DNA of 64,000 nt from Trichomonas vaginalis G3 (lineage: Eukaryota; Parabasalia; Trichomonadida; Trichomonadidae): contig NC_067203.1 of assembly GCF_026262505.1 (NCBI RefSeq), positions 5,952,001 through 6,016,000 of the forward strand, written 5' to 3'. The notes under the pieces are model-generated. The model saw only the letters and a program-made list of their open reading frames with translations, made no database searches and was not told where the DNA came from. Every line of letters begins with the position of its first letter. Within the stretch, counting starts at the first letter, position 1. A program made the translations under genes and the position numbers. Shown piece by piece: positions 51,786 through 61,391 of the stretch.

Positions 51786-52304
51786 AACATATTCATTTGT
51801 TTGCTTGTATTATTTATTAAACATGTTTTTAATAATATTTTTATTCAAAAAGAAACAAAATATAACAATTTTTTATAAATAGCAGAATTATTGATATTCA
51901 CTAATCTCGTTGTATTTCTAATGTATTAACAAATAGAAGTTATTTTTCGAAAATTATGAAATCTTAAAAATCATAATAAAAGTTATAGTTTTATATTTCA
52001 TTTTCAAAATTTTTAAATTTTATCGAATTTTCAAATCTATTGATTTTTGAGTAATAACGAAATCAATTGCATATATAGCTCAGGTAAATTGCATTTTTCT
52101 GATTTATTTATATCGTTATAATCTTCATATCAGATTGTGATTTTTCTTCTGTTCCATGATAACATTTTAATGAGTTGTTATAAAGCAATCCATTCACCCG
52201 TTCATCAAATCATTTTATTAAGCGTGTTAAAAGGAATATTTTAAATTACAATCAAAAATAAATAAAAAAAATTATATAAAAATAAATGCATGAAAAAAAA
52301 TAAG
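51786..52304. other. Intergenic between convergent genes
   Basis: AT-rich, about 520 bp; no gene or structured repeat seen. Confidence 0.45.
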
Positions 52305-55304
52305 TTACATCGGAGTTCTCTTTCTTGGTGTTTCTGTTCTATCGAGTAAAGGAGGGAGTTTTTTAGCAGATGAAACAGCAGAAACTTCTTTCTTCGACAA
52401 TCTCGAAGTTGTTGGTGCGTGAGACAAAGAGTTTGCACTTGGTCTTTGAGCGAACAACTTACTATAAGCATTTTCATGCTCAGTTATTTCTCTTTCATAT
52501 TGTTTGAATTCTGCCTGATATTTAGCCAATGCATCTGTTCTTTCCTGAACAATTTCTTCCAATCTCTGGATATGTTCCAAATCTTCTGGTCTTGCATCTT
52601 TGAATTTGAGTTTTTCTTCCCATTCTTTGACGGATTGTTCCAAGTCCTGAACAATTTTTTCTTTTGCAGCAATTAATCTCTTTCCTTCTCCTTCCAAAGC
52701 TTCCTTTCTCTTCTCGAATTCCGCTGATTGTTCGGACATTCTCTTCTTGTGGTCTTCCTGCAATTGAGTCATTCTTTCATGGTGTTGCTGTCTTATGTAA
52801 TCTGTTTGATTCTGTATTTGTTGCAGCTCGATATTTAACAATTCCAATTCGTGTTGTTGCTGGTTTTGGAGTTCAGCCAATTCTGCGTTTTGTTGTCTTT
52901 CGAATTCTTGGAGCTCGAACTGTGCATCTATTTGTGCTTGTTCGTACATCATCTTCATTTCGAACAGTTTTCTTTGGTGTTCGTGTGAAGAATTTAACAA
53001 TGCTTGGTTGAGTTCTTCGACTTCTCTTTTTCCATTTTGTCTGATTTGTTTCAATTCTTCTGTCAACGCGTCTACTTCTTTCTTTCTTCTTTGTTCGACT
53101 TCGTTTAGTTTCTTTTGTGTTTCTCCATCGAATTTGCTTATTTTTCCTTCCAATTCTTTGATTGCTGCACCTTTTTCTGCCGAAATTTTGTTCATTTCAA
53201 GTTGAAGTTTCTTTAATTCTGCTTCACCTCTTTTAGTTTCTTCTTCAGTTTCTTTTCTTATTCTCGCCAATTCCTTTGTCTTAAACTCTTCTGCATCAGC
53301 TAGTTCTATCTTTAATCTGTCCAATGTCTTCTGGTAATCTTCTTTCTTCATTCTTCTTGCATCTTCATTTTGTTTCTCTTCTTCAGCGAATTGTTTCCTT
53401 AAATTCTCCAATTTCGTTGTCCAATCTCTCTTTAATTGTTCTTTCTCGTCTGCCCAATTCATCTCCAATTGAGACATTTCAGCTTTAAGTTCTGCAATCT
53501 TTGCATTTTTCTCTTCAACTTCACGTTTTAATTGTGCATCGATTGCATTCTTTTCTGCTGTTTTAACTTCAATTTGGAGTCTTAAATCAGCCAATTCTTT
53601 ATCCCATTGTTCTCTCATTTGTTCTAATTCATTTGATCTCTTCTTTTCTGTTTCGAATTTTTGTTTCTCTGTATCCAATTTCAAGTTTAATTGGCCTTCT
53701 TCTTCGATGCGTTTCATGTCCAACAAATGTTGTTTCTTTGCTTTCTCCATTTGCGCGAGATGTCCTGCATCAATTGACTTGATTTTCAAATCATATTCTC
53801 GATCTAACATGTTCATTGCTGCTCCATGTTTCATTTTAAGTACATTGAAATCGACATCGAGTTTGTGATCGATTTCTGCCATCTTTTGTTTATGTTCTAT
53901 TTTCACTGCTTCTGTTTCTATTCTCAATCTTGCAGCGTCTTTTAATAGTTTCTCTAATTCATTTATTGAGTTACTTGATGAATCACGAAGTTGTTGTTGG
54001 TAATCAACCATTTTCTTGTCGTGTTCTTCCTTCATCTTTTTGATCTCCGCCATATGTTGTTTCTTCATTTCATCGATCTTTTGCCTTGATTGTTCCAGTT
54101 CTTGTTCCATTTCATTTCTGATTTTCGTGGAATCCGCGAGATGTTTCTTTTGCAACTCAATCATCTCCGCGTGCACTTCTCTCTCCTTTTTCCTTGCGTT
54201 CTCGATGTACTCTGTGTGCTGGCTGTCCAATGTTTCCAAAGCGTTTTTGTGTTCTTCGGCCAACTGAGCGTTCTTTTGGTCTGATGCTGCTGCATTTGCT
54301 TTTGCTGCGGCTTCGAACTCTTCTAGTTGCTTCTGGTATTTCTGCTTCTCGAGTTCGAGTTCTTCTTTGCGTTTCTTGACTTCTTCGTTATGTTCTTTCT
54401 CTTCTTTCTCCATTTGGGTGCGAATTGCGTTTAATTCATCTTGATGCTGCTTCTGGGAGTTCGCTAATTGGGCTTGGAGGTTCTGGAGCTCTTTCTGATG
54501 GGATTCTATGATCTGCTGCTTCATTTTTTCCGCTTTCTGCATCATTGAATCGAAATCTGATTGTTGTGATGCTAAAAGTTGCTTGAATTTCTCTAATTCA
54601 TCAGTAAGTGAGACTTTTTCTTGCTCCAGTTTGGCAATCTCTGCTTCAATTTGCTTTTGCTGGCGATCAAGAGCTTCGACAGAAGAATTCTGAGATTGTT
54701 CAAGAGTATTCTTAAGTTCGGCAATTTCTGCATCGTATTTGGCTTTGAGTTCAGCTTCCTTCTTTTGTGTGGACTCAAGAAGTGCTTGATATTTTGCATT
54801 CGCATCGTTGATATGTGATTCTAGTTCGTTTTGCCTTTTTGCTTCAATTTGAGAAGTAACTTGTGAATGTATTCTTTGAATTTCCTCGTTTGCTTGTGAG
54901 AATGTTGCGTTTGCAGCTTCAGCACGTTTTCTTAATTCTTCTACTTGAGCTTTGAGTTCATTCAAGCGCTTAGTGGCGTTTTCTATAGCTCTAGAAGATT
55001 CCTGTTCAAGTTTTGCTTTTGCAGCTTCGAATTGTGCTTTTGTTGCTTCAAATTTTGTTTCAAATTCTGTTTTAACTGTATTTTCGATTAAAACATGGTA
55101 CTGCTCGGATTCTTTTTCTGCTTCTGCTAGGTTTTCTTTTGATTTTTCCATAATTTCCTCAATTTCTGCTTCATATCTTGCTTTTAAGTTCTGAATGTCA
55201 TCTTTATGATCAATGCTATCTGCATGTAGCCTAAAAACGACCTTTGTCAACTCAGCAATCTTCTTGCTGATGCGATAGCGCCATTCAGGATTAACTTCGG
55301 TCAT
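52305..55304 (-). CDS. FAM184-family long coiled-coil protein
   Basis: 999 residues, nearly all heptad-type coiled coil (Glu, Lys, Gln, Leu rich). The N-terminus (RISKKIAELTKVVFRLHAD) matches the start of animal FAM184A/B (MSKKIAQLTKVI-type). The C-terminal block KDARPEDLEHIQRLEEIV, followed by a Y....REITEHENAYSKLF segment, matches the conserved FAM184 C-terminus (KPEDI..I..L...L then ETNFNKVF). The tail is basic and Ser/Pro-rich (RTETPRKRTPM). The family is found mainly in ciliated eukaryotes; a role at basal bodies or the flagellar apparatus is inference. The shared ends, not the coiled coil itself, support the call. Confidence 0.75.
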   Translation of the reverse strand: MTEVNPEWRYRISKKIAELTKVVFRLHADSIDHKDDIQNLKARYEAEIEEIMEKSKENLAEAEKESEQYHVLIENTVKTEFETKFEATKAQFEAAKAKLEQESSRAIENATKRLNELKAQVEELRKRAEAANATFSQANEEIQRIHSQVTSQIEAKRQNELESHINDANAKYQALLESTQKKEAELKAKYDAEIAELKNTLEQSQNSSVEALDRQQKQIEAEIAKLEQEKVSLTDELEKFKQLLASQQSDFDSMMQKAEKMKQQIIESHQKELQNLQAQLANSQKQHQDELNAIRTQMEKEEKEHNEEVKKRKEELELEKQKYQKQLEEFEAAAKANAAASDQKNAQLAEEHKNALETLDSQHTEYIENARKKEREVHAEMIELQKKHLADSTKIRNEMEQELEQSRQKIDEMKKQHMAEIKKMKEEHDKKMVDYQQQLRDSSSNSINELEKLLKDAARLRIETEAVKIEHKQKMAEIDHKLDVDFNVLKMKHGAAMNMLDREYDLKIKSIDAGHLAQMEKAKKQHLLDMKRIEEEGQLNLKLDTEKQKFETEKKRSNELEQMREQWDKELADLRLQIEVKTAEKNAIDAQLKREVEEKNAKIAELKAEMSQLEMNWADEKEQLKRDWTTKLENLRKQFAEEEKQNEDARRMKKEDYQKTLDRLKIELADAEEFKTKELARIRKETEEETKRGEAELKKLQLEMNKISAEKGAAIKELEGKISKFDGETQKKLNEVEQRRKKEVDALTEELKQIRQNGKREVEELNQALLNSSHEHQRKLFEMKMMYEQAQIDAQFELQEFERQQNAELAELQNQQQHELELLNIELQQIQNQTDYIRQQHHERMTQLQEDHKKRMSEQSAEFEKRKEALEGEGKRLIAAKEKIVQDLEQSVKEWEEKLKFKDARPEDLEHIQRLEEIVQERTDALAKYQAEFKQYEREITEHENAYSKLFAQRPSANSLSHAPTTSRLSKKEVSAVSSAKKLPPLLDRTETPRKRTPM

Positions 55305-55710
55305 TTTTAGATAAAAAATTGTCCGTTTTAAAAATCAGTCTACTATTTATGAGTGATTTTTCATGATATCTGAATTATTTGGGTAAAATACAACATTTTC
55401 ATAATACAACATATCCATTATTTTCAATGTTTTACTTTGAAAATTTGAATCAATTCAAGGAAATTGTCCAATAACACTTCAACAGTTCATATCAGACTAA
55501 TACAAAATGAAATTCCAATCCAATATGTCTAAATTCTATAATCTTGTTTCTCATATTTTTCAAATTAATGCTTCTGAGCGTTCATTATCCTGTAAATTCA
55601 ATGTATAGCCGATTAATGTACAAAAGAGGGAACTATTTTCGTTGATTGATTTGGTGTAAGACCCTTTTGAATTTAATATTTTTTTTTATTTCACAAGAAC
55701 TTAAAGGGGG
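55305..55710. other. Intergenic between divergent genes
   Basis: About 400 bp, AT-rich. TCACA at 55692-55696 before the right-hand gene fits an Inr. Confidence 0.45.
55692..55696 (+). promoter_or_regulatory. Inr-like TCACA
   Basis: TTTCACAAGAAC places TCACA about 15 nt before the ATG at 55711 and matches TCA(Y)(W). Confidence 0.5.
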
Positions 55711-57888
55711 ATGAATGAAAGAATGGACTTCACTCGTCCATTTCCAAACATTTCCTTTCAGGAGTATGTGAAAATATACCAAAAAGTAACTGAACTCGAA
55801 TCTATTCATGAACAATACGATGATTTACTTACAAAACTTGAGAATACTAATCATGAATTGCTTCTATACTTGCATCACTATAGATATCGACTTCCATGGA
55901 TGATCGCAAAGCATCAAAAAAATTTCCAAGTTGAAAAATTATATTCAATTCACAGACCAGAAACAGATAAATTAGTAAGATGCGAAATACCAGAGATTGT
56001 CGACTTCTTTAAGTCATTGATTAATGATAGACTAGATATCATCAAAATTCTTGCACATAATGAGATAATTATATCTAAATCAGAACCAGTTTTATTCAAC
56101 AATTGCGAAACAGCTCTTGATTCTTTTATTTCTTCATTAGTTATACCGAATTTATTTGGAAATTTCATTGGCCAACAAAATGTAGATGATTTCATTGAAG
56201 CTGTAGGAAGAGCATTTGATTCATTTGCCGAACAGCCTTTTGATTTTATTCTTAACTTTGATTCTTCATTTTTATGCAGAGTATTACGTGAATTCTTCTT
56301 TTCTCCTTTCTTCAGAGAGTTCGTTGGCGAACAATTTTCAGGATTTCTCAGTTTCTTTACGTTTAAGAAATCAAATAATGATCAAATTTCTTGTTCTCGT
56401 TTCCAAAGCTTCCTAAGCTTATTTTTCTCAGAGTTTTCGCAACCATTACAGACAGCACCCACATTTTTCAGAAAGCTCTTCCAAAGAATGGCCGCAAATT
56501 TTAATCCAACACACATCGTTGCTACAGTCATATTAAATAGCTTAATCATACCTATGATCGGATTCCCAACTGTATTTTCCGCTCTACCTAATTATCAACA
56601 GTTCCATGTTGAAAATTTAGATACTGCACGTTTCTTACGTTATTACGCCGGAATTATCTGTGGACTTCCACTTCCTGATGAATTTCAAGATTTTCCGATT
56701 ATAGAAACCTATGATCGCTTTGATAGTTCAATTTTTACAAATTTAGTTGAATTTTTAATGAAACCGATCGATCCTGAAGCTCCCTGGAATGTTCCTGAGA
56801 ACAAAACACTCTCAATGAATGCCGCCGCACTTAAAAAGATGGCGAGATTGCTTGGAAAAGAAGTCCCTCTTTTAGATAACTACAGTGACACTCATATTGT
56901 GCTTTGTTCTCAAAGAAAATCACTTAGAACACATTATCTCGATGTTAAGAGGAATTTCCAGTTGATTGCACACGCATTTCTGAAAAATAATCCTTATCAC
57001 CACACACAGTTGCCTCCATCAATAAGAGGTGAGATTGCTTTGACCATAAATGAATCTCCCGATGAATTCGTGGCCGCAGTTGAATCCAAAATTTTGAAAT
57101 TTTCGGAATCAGCTGTTGACATCCAAGAAAAGACGGAAACGATGGATAGAATTCTAAATGCAACTAAGAAGGAATTCTATGGTGCCGAAGCGAACCTCGC
57201 AGTTCTTTTTGTTCGCAGCATTATCGAAGACAAAAGTTTCAAAAATGAGCATATTAAAAAGAAGAATTTGATGATGAAGGATGGAAACTACTTCTGCAAC
57301 TTCATTGTCTCGACTATTGAGAATTACATATCGAAAAACTCATGGGCTTCGACAATGATCACTCATATCGTGAAATACTTTTTAGCTTTCATCATGCAGA
57401 GCTTCCCTCTGCAGGCATTTGCAGATGCACATCCTGAACTTAAGGTTCTCGATCAGAAATTCGCAGAAAGAAAAGAAAATGAACTCAAAAATATCGAAAA
57501 GAATGGTTACGATGAAAAAGTGGCAAAATTACTAAAAAGTGACATAATTTTAACACCAGCTTTGAATGCAGTATTAAGTTCTCATCTTTACGAGAATCCC
57601 ATTGAAAGCTCTCTCCAAATTGTCCTTGCTGTGAGCACTGTTGAAGATTTGTTTACTTTCCAATATAATGAACCTCCAGAAGGAAATCAACTGATGCCAT
57701 TGATGGCGAACTTGTTTATTACATCTCCTGCACCAAGTCCATTGACTTTCAGCAAGTGGTTGGCACATTTCGTGCAACCAGTTATCAAAGCAAAACCAGA
57801 TTGGTTCAGTGGAGATGATTTCCACTCTCTTGAACACTTCTTCCAATTCAACGCGTGGATGGAAGATGTGATCAATGATAATATTTGA
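55711..57888 (+). CDS. Large helical protein, possibly RasGAP plus VPS9 (GAPVD1/Gapex-5-like)
   Basis: 725 residues, no TM or signal. Residues about 180-330 are Phe-rich and helical with HIVATVILNSLIIPMIGFP, which recalls the F/L-R-F..P core helix of RasGAP domains. Near the C-terminus, GNQLMPLMANLFITSPAP followed by LTFSKWLAHFV resembles the D.LLP...Y......P signature of VPS9 Rab5 exchange domains. A RasGAP before a VPS9 domain is the order in GAPVD1/Gapex-5, an endocytic regulator. Both matches are weak by eye and the arginine finger is not identifiable, so this is a suggestion. Intact frame; stop TGA. Confidence 0.5.
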   Translation: MNERMDFTRPFPNISFQEYVKIYQKVTELESIHEQYDDLLTKLENTNHELLLYLHHYRYRLPWMIAKHQKNFQVEKLYSIHRPETDKLVRCEIPEIVDFFKSLINDRLDIIKILAHNEIIISKSEPVLFNNCETALDSFISSLVIPNLFGNFIGQQNVDDFIEAVGRAFDSFAEQPFDFILNFDSSFLCRVLREFFFSPFFREFVGEQFSGFLSFFTFKKSNNDQISCSRFQSFLSLFFSEFSQPLQTAPTFFRKLFQRMAANFNPTHIVATVILNSLIIPMIGFPTVFSALPNYQQFHVENLDTARFLRYYAGIICGLPLPDEFQDFPIIETYDRFDSSIFTNLVEFLMKPIDPEAPWNVPENKTLSMNAAALKKMARLLGKEVPLLDNYSDTHIVLCSQRKSLRTHYLDVKRNFQLIAHAFLKNNPYHHTQLPPSIRGEIALTINESPDEFVAAVESKILKFSESAVDIQEKTETMDRILNATKKEFYGAEANLAVLFVRSIIEDKSFKNEHIKKKNLMMKDGNYFCNFIVSTIENYISKNSWASTMITHIVKYFLAFIMQSFPLQAFADAHPELKVLDQKFAERKENELKNIEKNGYDEKVAKLLKSDIILTPALNAVLSSHLYENPIESSLQIVLAVSTVEDLFTFQYNEPPEGNQLMPLMANLFITSPAPSPLTFSKWLAHFVQPVIKAKPDWFSGDDFHSLEHFFQFNAWMEDVINDNI

Positions 57889-58384
57889 TTTTTTATAAAC
57901 TTTTACTATTTCTATGACAACCTAATCGTTTTTAAACTTGTTTAGCGCATAATGTATCCAATTTTTCAATTGTTTACTTCTTGATGCCGATACCTAATGA
58001 CAACTCTCAAAAATTTATACCATAATTCTGAAAGACTCATTTAATGGAGAATTATGTTATATTTCTCGTGTGATTTTGCTTTATATTAGGTCACATCATT
58101 AAGGTCAATTAAATATTTGAAGCTTATGATGTACACTGTTCAAAAATCACTTATTGTTATTGGGAATATTGATGCAAAAAAGTGCTCGGTAATTTGACAC
58201 CGCTTGCATTTTCTTTAAATTAAGCTATCATTATTTTAACTACGAATCTTTGCAGACCAGGTCACGCAAGCATTTCGAAGATGCTTGCTGTGCAGTTGCC
58301 CATAATTATACTTATCGTCGTGCATCAATAATTGCGAATAATATTATTTCAATGATATTTTGTCATTTTTTTATAATTCATACA
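57889..58384. other. Intergenic, nothing recognised
   Basis: AT-rich; the in-frame extension from 58250 has no ATG-based support and does not look like family sequence. Confidence 0.45.
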
Positions 58385-58849
58385 ATGAACATTTTTTTGG
58401 TAATGGAGACGGTAACAAATGGGGAAAAATTCAAGTTTATTTTCACAAATAAGGAATATGAAGTACCTATTTACATTGCTGATTACATGTCTCCTTTAAT
58501 TAGACTAGTTCATTGTGCAGATCCTATAATGAATGAATTCAAGTTTGACTTTCCAGATGAAGATTATTCATTTCAAGCTGTTATCGATTATTTCTCTGGT
58601 TCAACAAGAAAACTCAAGAATTTAAATACATTAATTAAAATAATTGTACAACTCAAGTGCTCTGATATTATAGATGCATTTCTACCTGATATCAATACAG
58701 AGACTCCCCAAGAAATTTATGATAGACTCGAATTTAAAATTAATTATGGATTTCAGTTAAATGAAAAAGAAAAAGAGTTAACTACAAATGAAGAGTTCAT
58801 GGAAGCAGTAAGATCTTATAAAGGCGACGGTTTGTCGCTCCATAATTAA
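58385..58849 (+). CDS. Small BTB/POZ-like protein of a Trichomonas family
   Basis: 154 residues from ATG 58385, or 148 from ATG 58403 (METVTNGEKF). TCATA at 58378-58382, just before the first ATG, fits an Inr. The core GEKFKFIFTNKEYEVPIYIADYMSP has the form of the first strands and helix of BTB folds; F.FPDEDYSFQAVIDYFSGS fits the middle part. In Trichomonas such a module often heads larger LRR or ankyrin proteins; here it stands alone and ends ten residues after EAVRSYKGDG. Function unknown. Stop TAA. Confidence 0.6.
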   Translation: MNIFLVMETVTNGEKFKFIFTNKEYEVPIYIADYMSPLIRLVHCADPIMNEFKFDFPDEDYSFQAVIDYFSGSTRKLKNLNTLIKIIVQLKCSDIIDAFLPDINTETPQEIYDRLEFKINYGFQLNEKEKELTTNEEFMEAVRSYKGDGLSLHN

Positions 58850-59327
58850 TGATATTTTTGTTTGTATTTGCGTTTATTTGTAAAAATAAGTAATTAATGA
58901 ATTCATTATATCAGATAATACCGAAAAACTTTACTCAATATTCGATAGTACAATTATTTATAATTGAATTTTTCATATTGTCACACAGTATATGATATAG
59001 CATTCCATATGAAATAATTATTAGTGTGAATTAAGCACTGAAGTGCATATATATCTTTTAAGTCAAGATTTTCACTCATTTTTGTATCAGAGTATATTCA
59101 ACTTGTTGTTGCTAAACATCTCACTTCTGTGATGCCAATACTTGCTAGTTTACAAACCTGCCGTATTGTGGCTTCTTTCAATGATATTTTTGATAAAAAT
59201 TTATAAAATTTCAAAATTAAAGCATCAATTATCATTTAATTTTGTTGGTATTAGGATGGTATTTTAATATATACAATTTAAATTAGACAAAGTTTCGCAT
59301 GGCCCAGTTCGGTCCAGCGACGATAGA
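58850..59327. other. Intergenic, nothing recognised
   Basis: AT-rich with a sharp rise in GC just before RPS17 (from about 59295). Confidence 0.5.
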
Positions 59328-59335
59328 AGCGGTTT
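59328..59335 (+). promoter_or_regulatory. M3 box AGCGGTTT upstream of RPS17
   Basis: Perfect match to the published T. vaginalis M3 consensus, 16 nt before the ATG and 6 nt before an M5 box. Confidence 0.7.
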
Positions 59336-59341
59336 TGGTCC

Positions 59342-59346
59342 CCTTT
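59342..59346 (+). promoter_or_regulatory. M5 initiator CCTTT of RPS17
   Basis: CCTTT lies 5 nt before the ATG at 59352. In T. vaginalis M5 overlaps the transcription start and replaces the Inr in some genes; with M3 directly upstream the arrangement is the described one. Confidence 0.7.
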
Positions 59347-59351
59347 TCAGC

Positions 59352-59741
59352 ATGGGTCGTATTCGTACAAAGACAACAAAGAGAGCAGCTCGCCTTGTTA
59401 TTGAGCGCTTCTATGGCCAACTCTCCTTCGATTTCCAGGACAACAAGCGTGTTTGCGATGCTGTCGCTGATATTCCATCAAAGCGTATGCGCAACAAAAT
59501 CGCCGGCTACGTTACCCACCTCATGCGCCGTCTTGAGCGTGGCCCAGTTCGTGGCATCTCCTTCAAGCTCCAGGAGCAAGAACGTGAGAAGCGTGATAAC
59601 TGGATGCCAACAACCTCCAAGCTTAACGTTCCAAAGATCCTCGTTGATCCAGAAACAAAGGAAATGCTCGCTGCCATCGGCCTCGGCGAAATGGAAGGTG
59701 TCGAAGTTTTCATACGCCGCGCAGGTGCCCGCCAACAATAA
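59352..59741 (+). CDS. RPS17: 40S ribosomal protein S17 (eS17)
   Basis: 129 residues, start [14 protein letters not shown]. Family marks: [40 protein letters not shown] and [11 protein letters not shown], with the acidic C-terminal part seen in eukaryotic eS17. Length is normal. Known role: component of the 40S head. Codon use is strongly C-ending and GC-rich, as for highly expressed trichomonad genes. An M3 plus M5 promoter lies immediately upstream. The stop is TAAA. Confidence 0.97.
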   Translation: MGRIRTKTTKRAARLVIERFYGQLSFDFQDNKRVCDAVADIPSKRMRNKIAGYVTHLMRRLERGPVRGISFKLQEQEREKRDNWMPTTSKLNVPKILVDPETKEMLAAIGLGEMEGVEVFIRRAGARQQ

Positions 59742-60027
59742 ACTTTTTTTTAATATTATGAATACAATCAGCTCTTTTACATTTACGAGAAAGCATAGAA
59801 AATTACTGATTTTTATTTCAATCTTTTATTTCTATGAAGATCAATTTGATTCTTTGATTATTACTCTTCTTCATTATACTTTTCTTTAATAGATTTGGTT
59901 ATCTTTGAAGTGAATTTTGAAAACCAGAATTTATTTCAGAAATGAGACTGAAATATATAAAGGAAAACTTATATAAGTAGCTATCATAAACAATATTTTA
60001 GGTTATTAGCAGACTAACAAATACAAA

Positions 60028-61107
60028 TTAGAAATTCTTGTTATTTCTTTTGAGACTCTTCATTTTTGCTTCATGTTTGAGACGGCCTAATTCTCTTTTC
60101 ATAGATTCATTTTCTGTTCTAGCATTTATGAGCTCATTCTCCTTAGCTTCCAAGAGTTTCTTTAATTTTTCATACTCGGCATATGATATATCATCACTAT
60201 CAATATTTTCTGTTCTTGGTGCTGAGTTAACAGCTTGCATTGTAAGTCTAAGCTCTTCTCCTTTACGAACAGTTGAATATATCTGTTTCTTCTGAGCTGA
60301 TTCAACCTTATCGATGGAATCTTTCATCATATCTTCCTTTCTCTTGGCCTCTTCAAGTTTACGCTTCAAAGTTTCGATTTGGTGGGTGTTTTGATCAATA
60401 CATCTCTTTTGTCTCATTTGATATGAGTTATCAAGAGCCTTTAACTTATTCTGGAGTGAATTAATTTTAAGAATTTGATTCCTTTCCATCTCTTCTAATG
60501 TAGTTACACAGTCACTAAGTCTTGATTTAGCTGCCATCAAAGATGCATATCTTTCATCGTTTTTCTGCTTAACAGCTGTTTCCAAACGAGAAAGTCTTTC
60601 ATATTCAATTGCTTGCAATTCTTCAACATCAGGGCCAGCATCATCAAGAGCTGCCTTTTCGGCTTTGCCTACAGTACTTAATAACTGTTGTGACATTTCC
60701 TGTGCTTGCTTAATTGCAATATCAATATTTCCTGTACGTTGTGTTTCTCTTTTCTTTGTCCATACTTCCAGGCGAGATAAAGATTCTTGATAATCTCTTT
60801 GTAATGATTCCATTTCTTTTCTGTGTTTGTCAACTAGTTCTGAGATTTCATTTTCGTATTGCGTCTTTATTTTTGCAATTTTCGACTTCTTTTTAGCGAT
60901 ATCACGCGAAATTTTTCCCTGCTTCGCTTGTTCTGACTGTGAAAGCATAACATTTACGCGATTTAGTTGATCTTTTGTTTGAGCAATTTCTCCTTGCAAA
61001 ACAGTAAGATCAGAAGACAAGCGTCCGATTTCATCATCTGCAAGATTTATATTAACTTGCACTTTATGCTGAAAGTGCTCAATTCGTCGGTCAAAAGCGC
61101 TCGTCAT
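60028..61107 (-). CDS. Coiled-coil protein of unknown function
   Basis: 359 residues, start MTSAFDRRIEHFQHK. Almost continuous coiled coil (residues about 15-260 and 300-355) with a short break (SAPRTENIDSDDISYAEYEKL) before the last coil and a basic end (KMKSLKRNNKNF). No recognisable family signature. Length and basic tail would suit a cytoskeletal or basal-body component, but that is inference. Stop TAA. Confidence 0.7.
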   Translation of the reverse strand: MTSAFDRRIEHFQHKVQVNINLADDEIGRLSSDLTVLQGEIAQTKDQLNRVNVMLSQSEQAKQGKISRDIAKKKSKIAKIKTQYENEISELVDKHRKEMESLQRDYQESLSRLEVWTKKRETQRTGNIDIAIKQAQEMSQQLLSTVGKAEKAALDDAGPDVEELQAIEYERLSRLETAVKQKNDERYASLMAAKSRLSDCVTTLEEMERNQILKINSLQNKLKALDNSYQMRQKRCIDQNTHQIETLKRKLEEAKRKEDMMKDSIDKVESAQKKQIYSTVRKGEELRLTMQAVNSAPRTENIDSDDISYAEYEKLKKLLEAKENELINARTENESMKRELGRLKHEAKMKSLKRNNKNF

Positions 61108-61391
61108 GTAAAAATCTTGTACGTTTAGAAATTCATCTCCATAAAAATGAATTCAACTTTTGAGCCAAATGAGTCAAGCTCTTTCTTACTTTGTGATAGT
61201 AGATTCTTAAAATATACTTATCAATTAACTTTTGCCTTTAATTTCTGATAAATTTAAAATTCATATCAGCAAAGATATCTTTTAGCAAACAATATTGACA
61301 AAATATTTCTTGTGAATCTTAAATGATTCTATTTCGATGACTCATTCTAGGATAATGATTTGCTCCAAAATCTTTTTTGTCAAAGTTTTTT
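61108..61391. other. Short divergent intergenic region
   Basis: About 280 bp between divergent ATGs; no clear Inr, M3 or M5 match. Confidence 0.4.

Noticed and set aside
57536..57545. AAAAGTGACA inside the GAPVD1-like gene as a promoter
   Set aside because: It lies inside a coding region with no start codon of a plausible gene after it.
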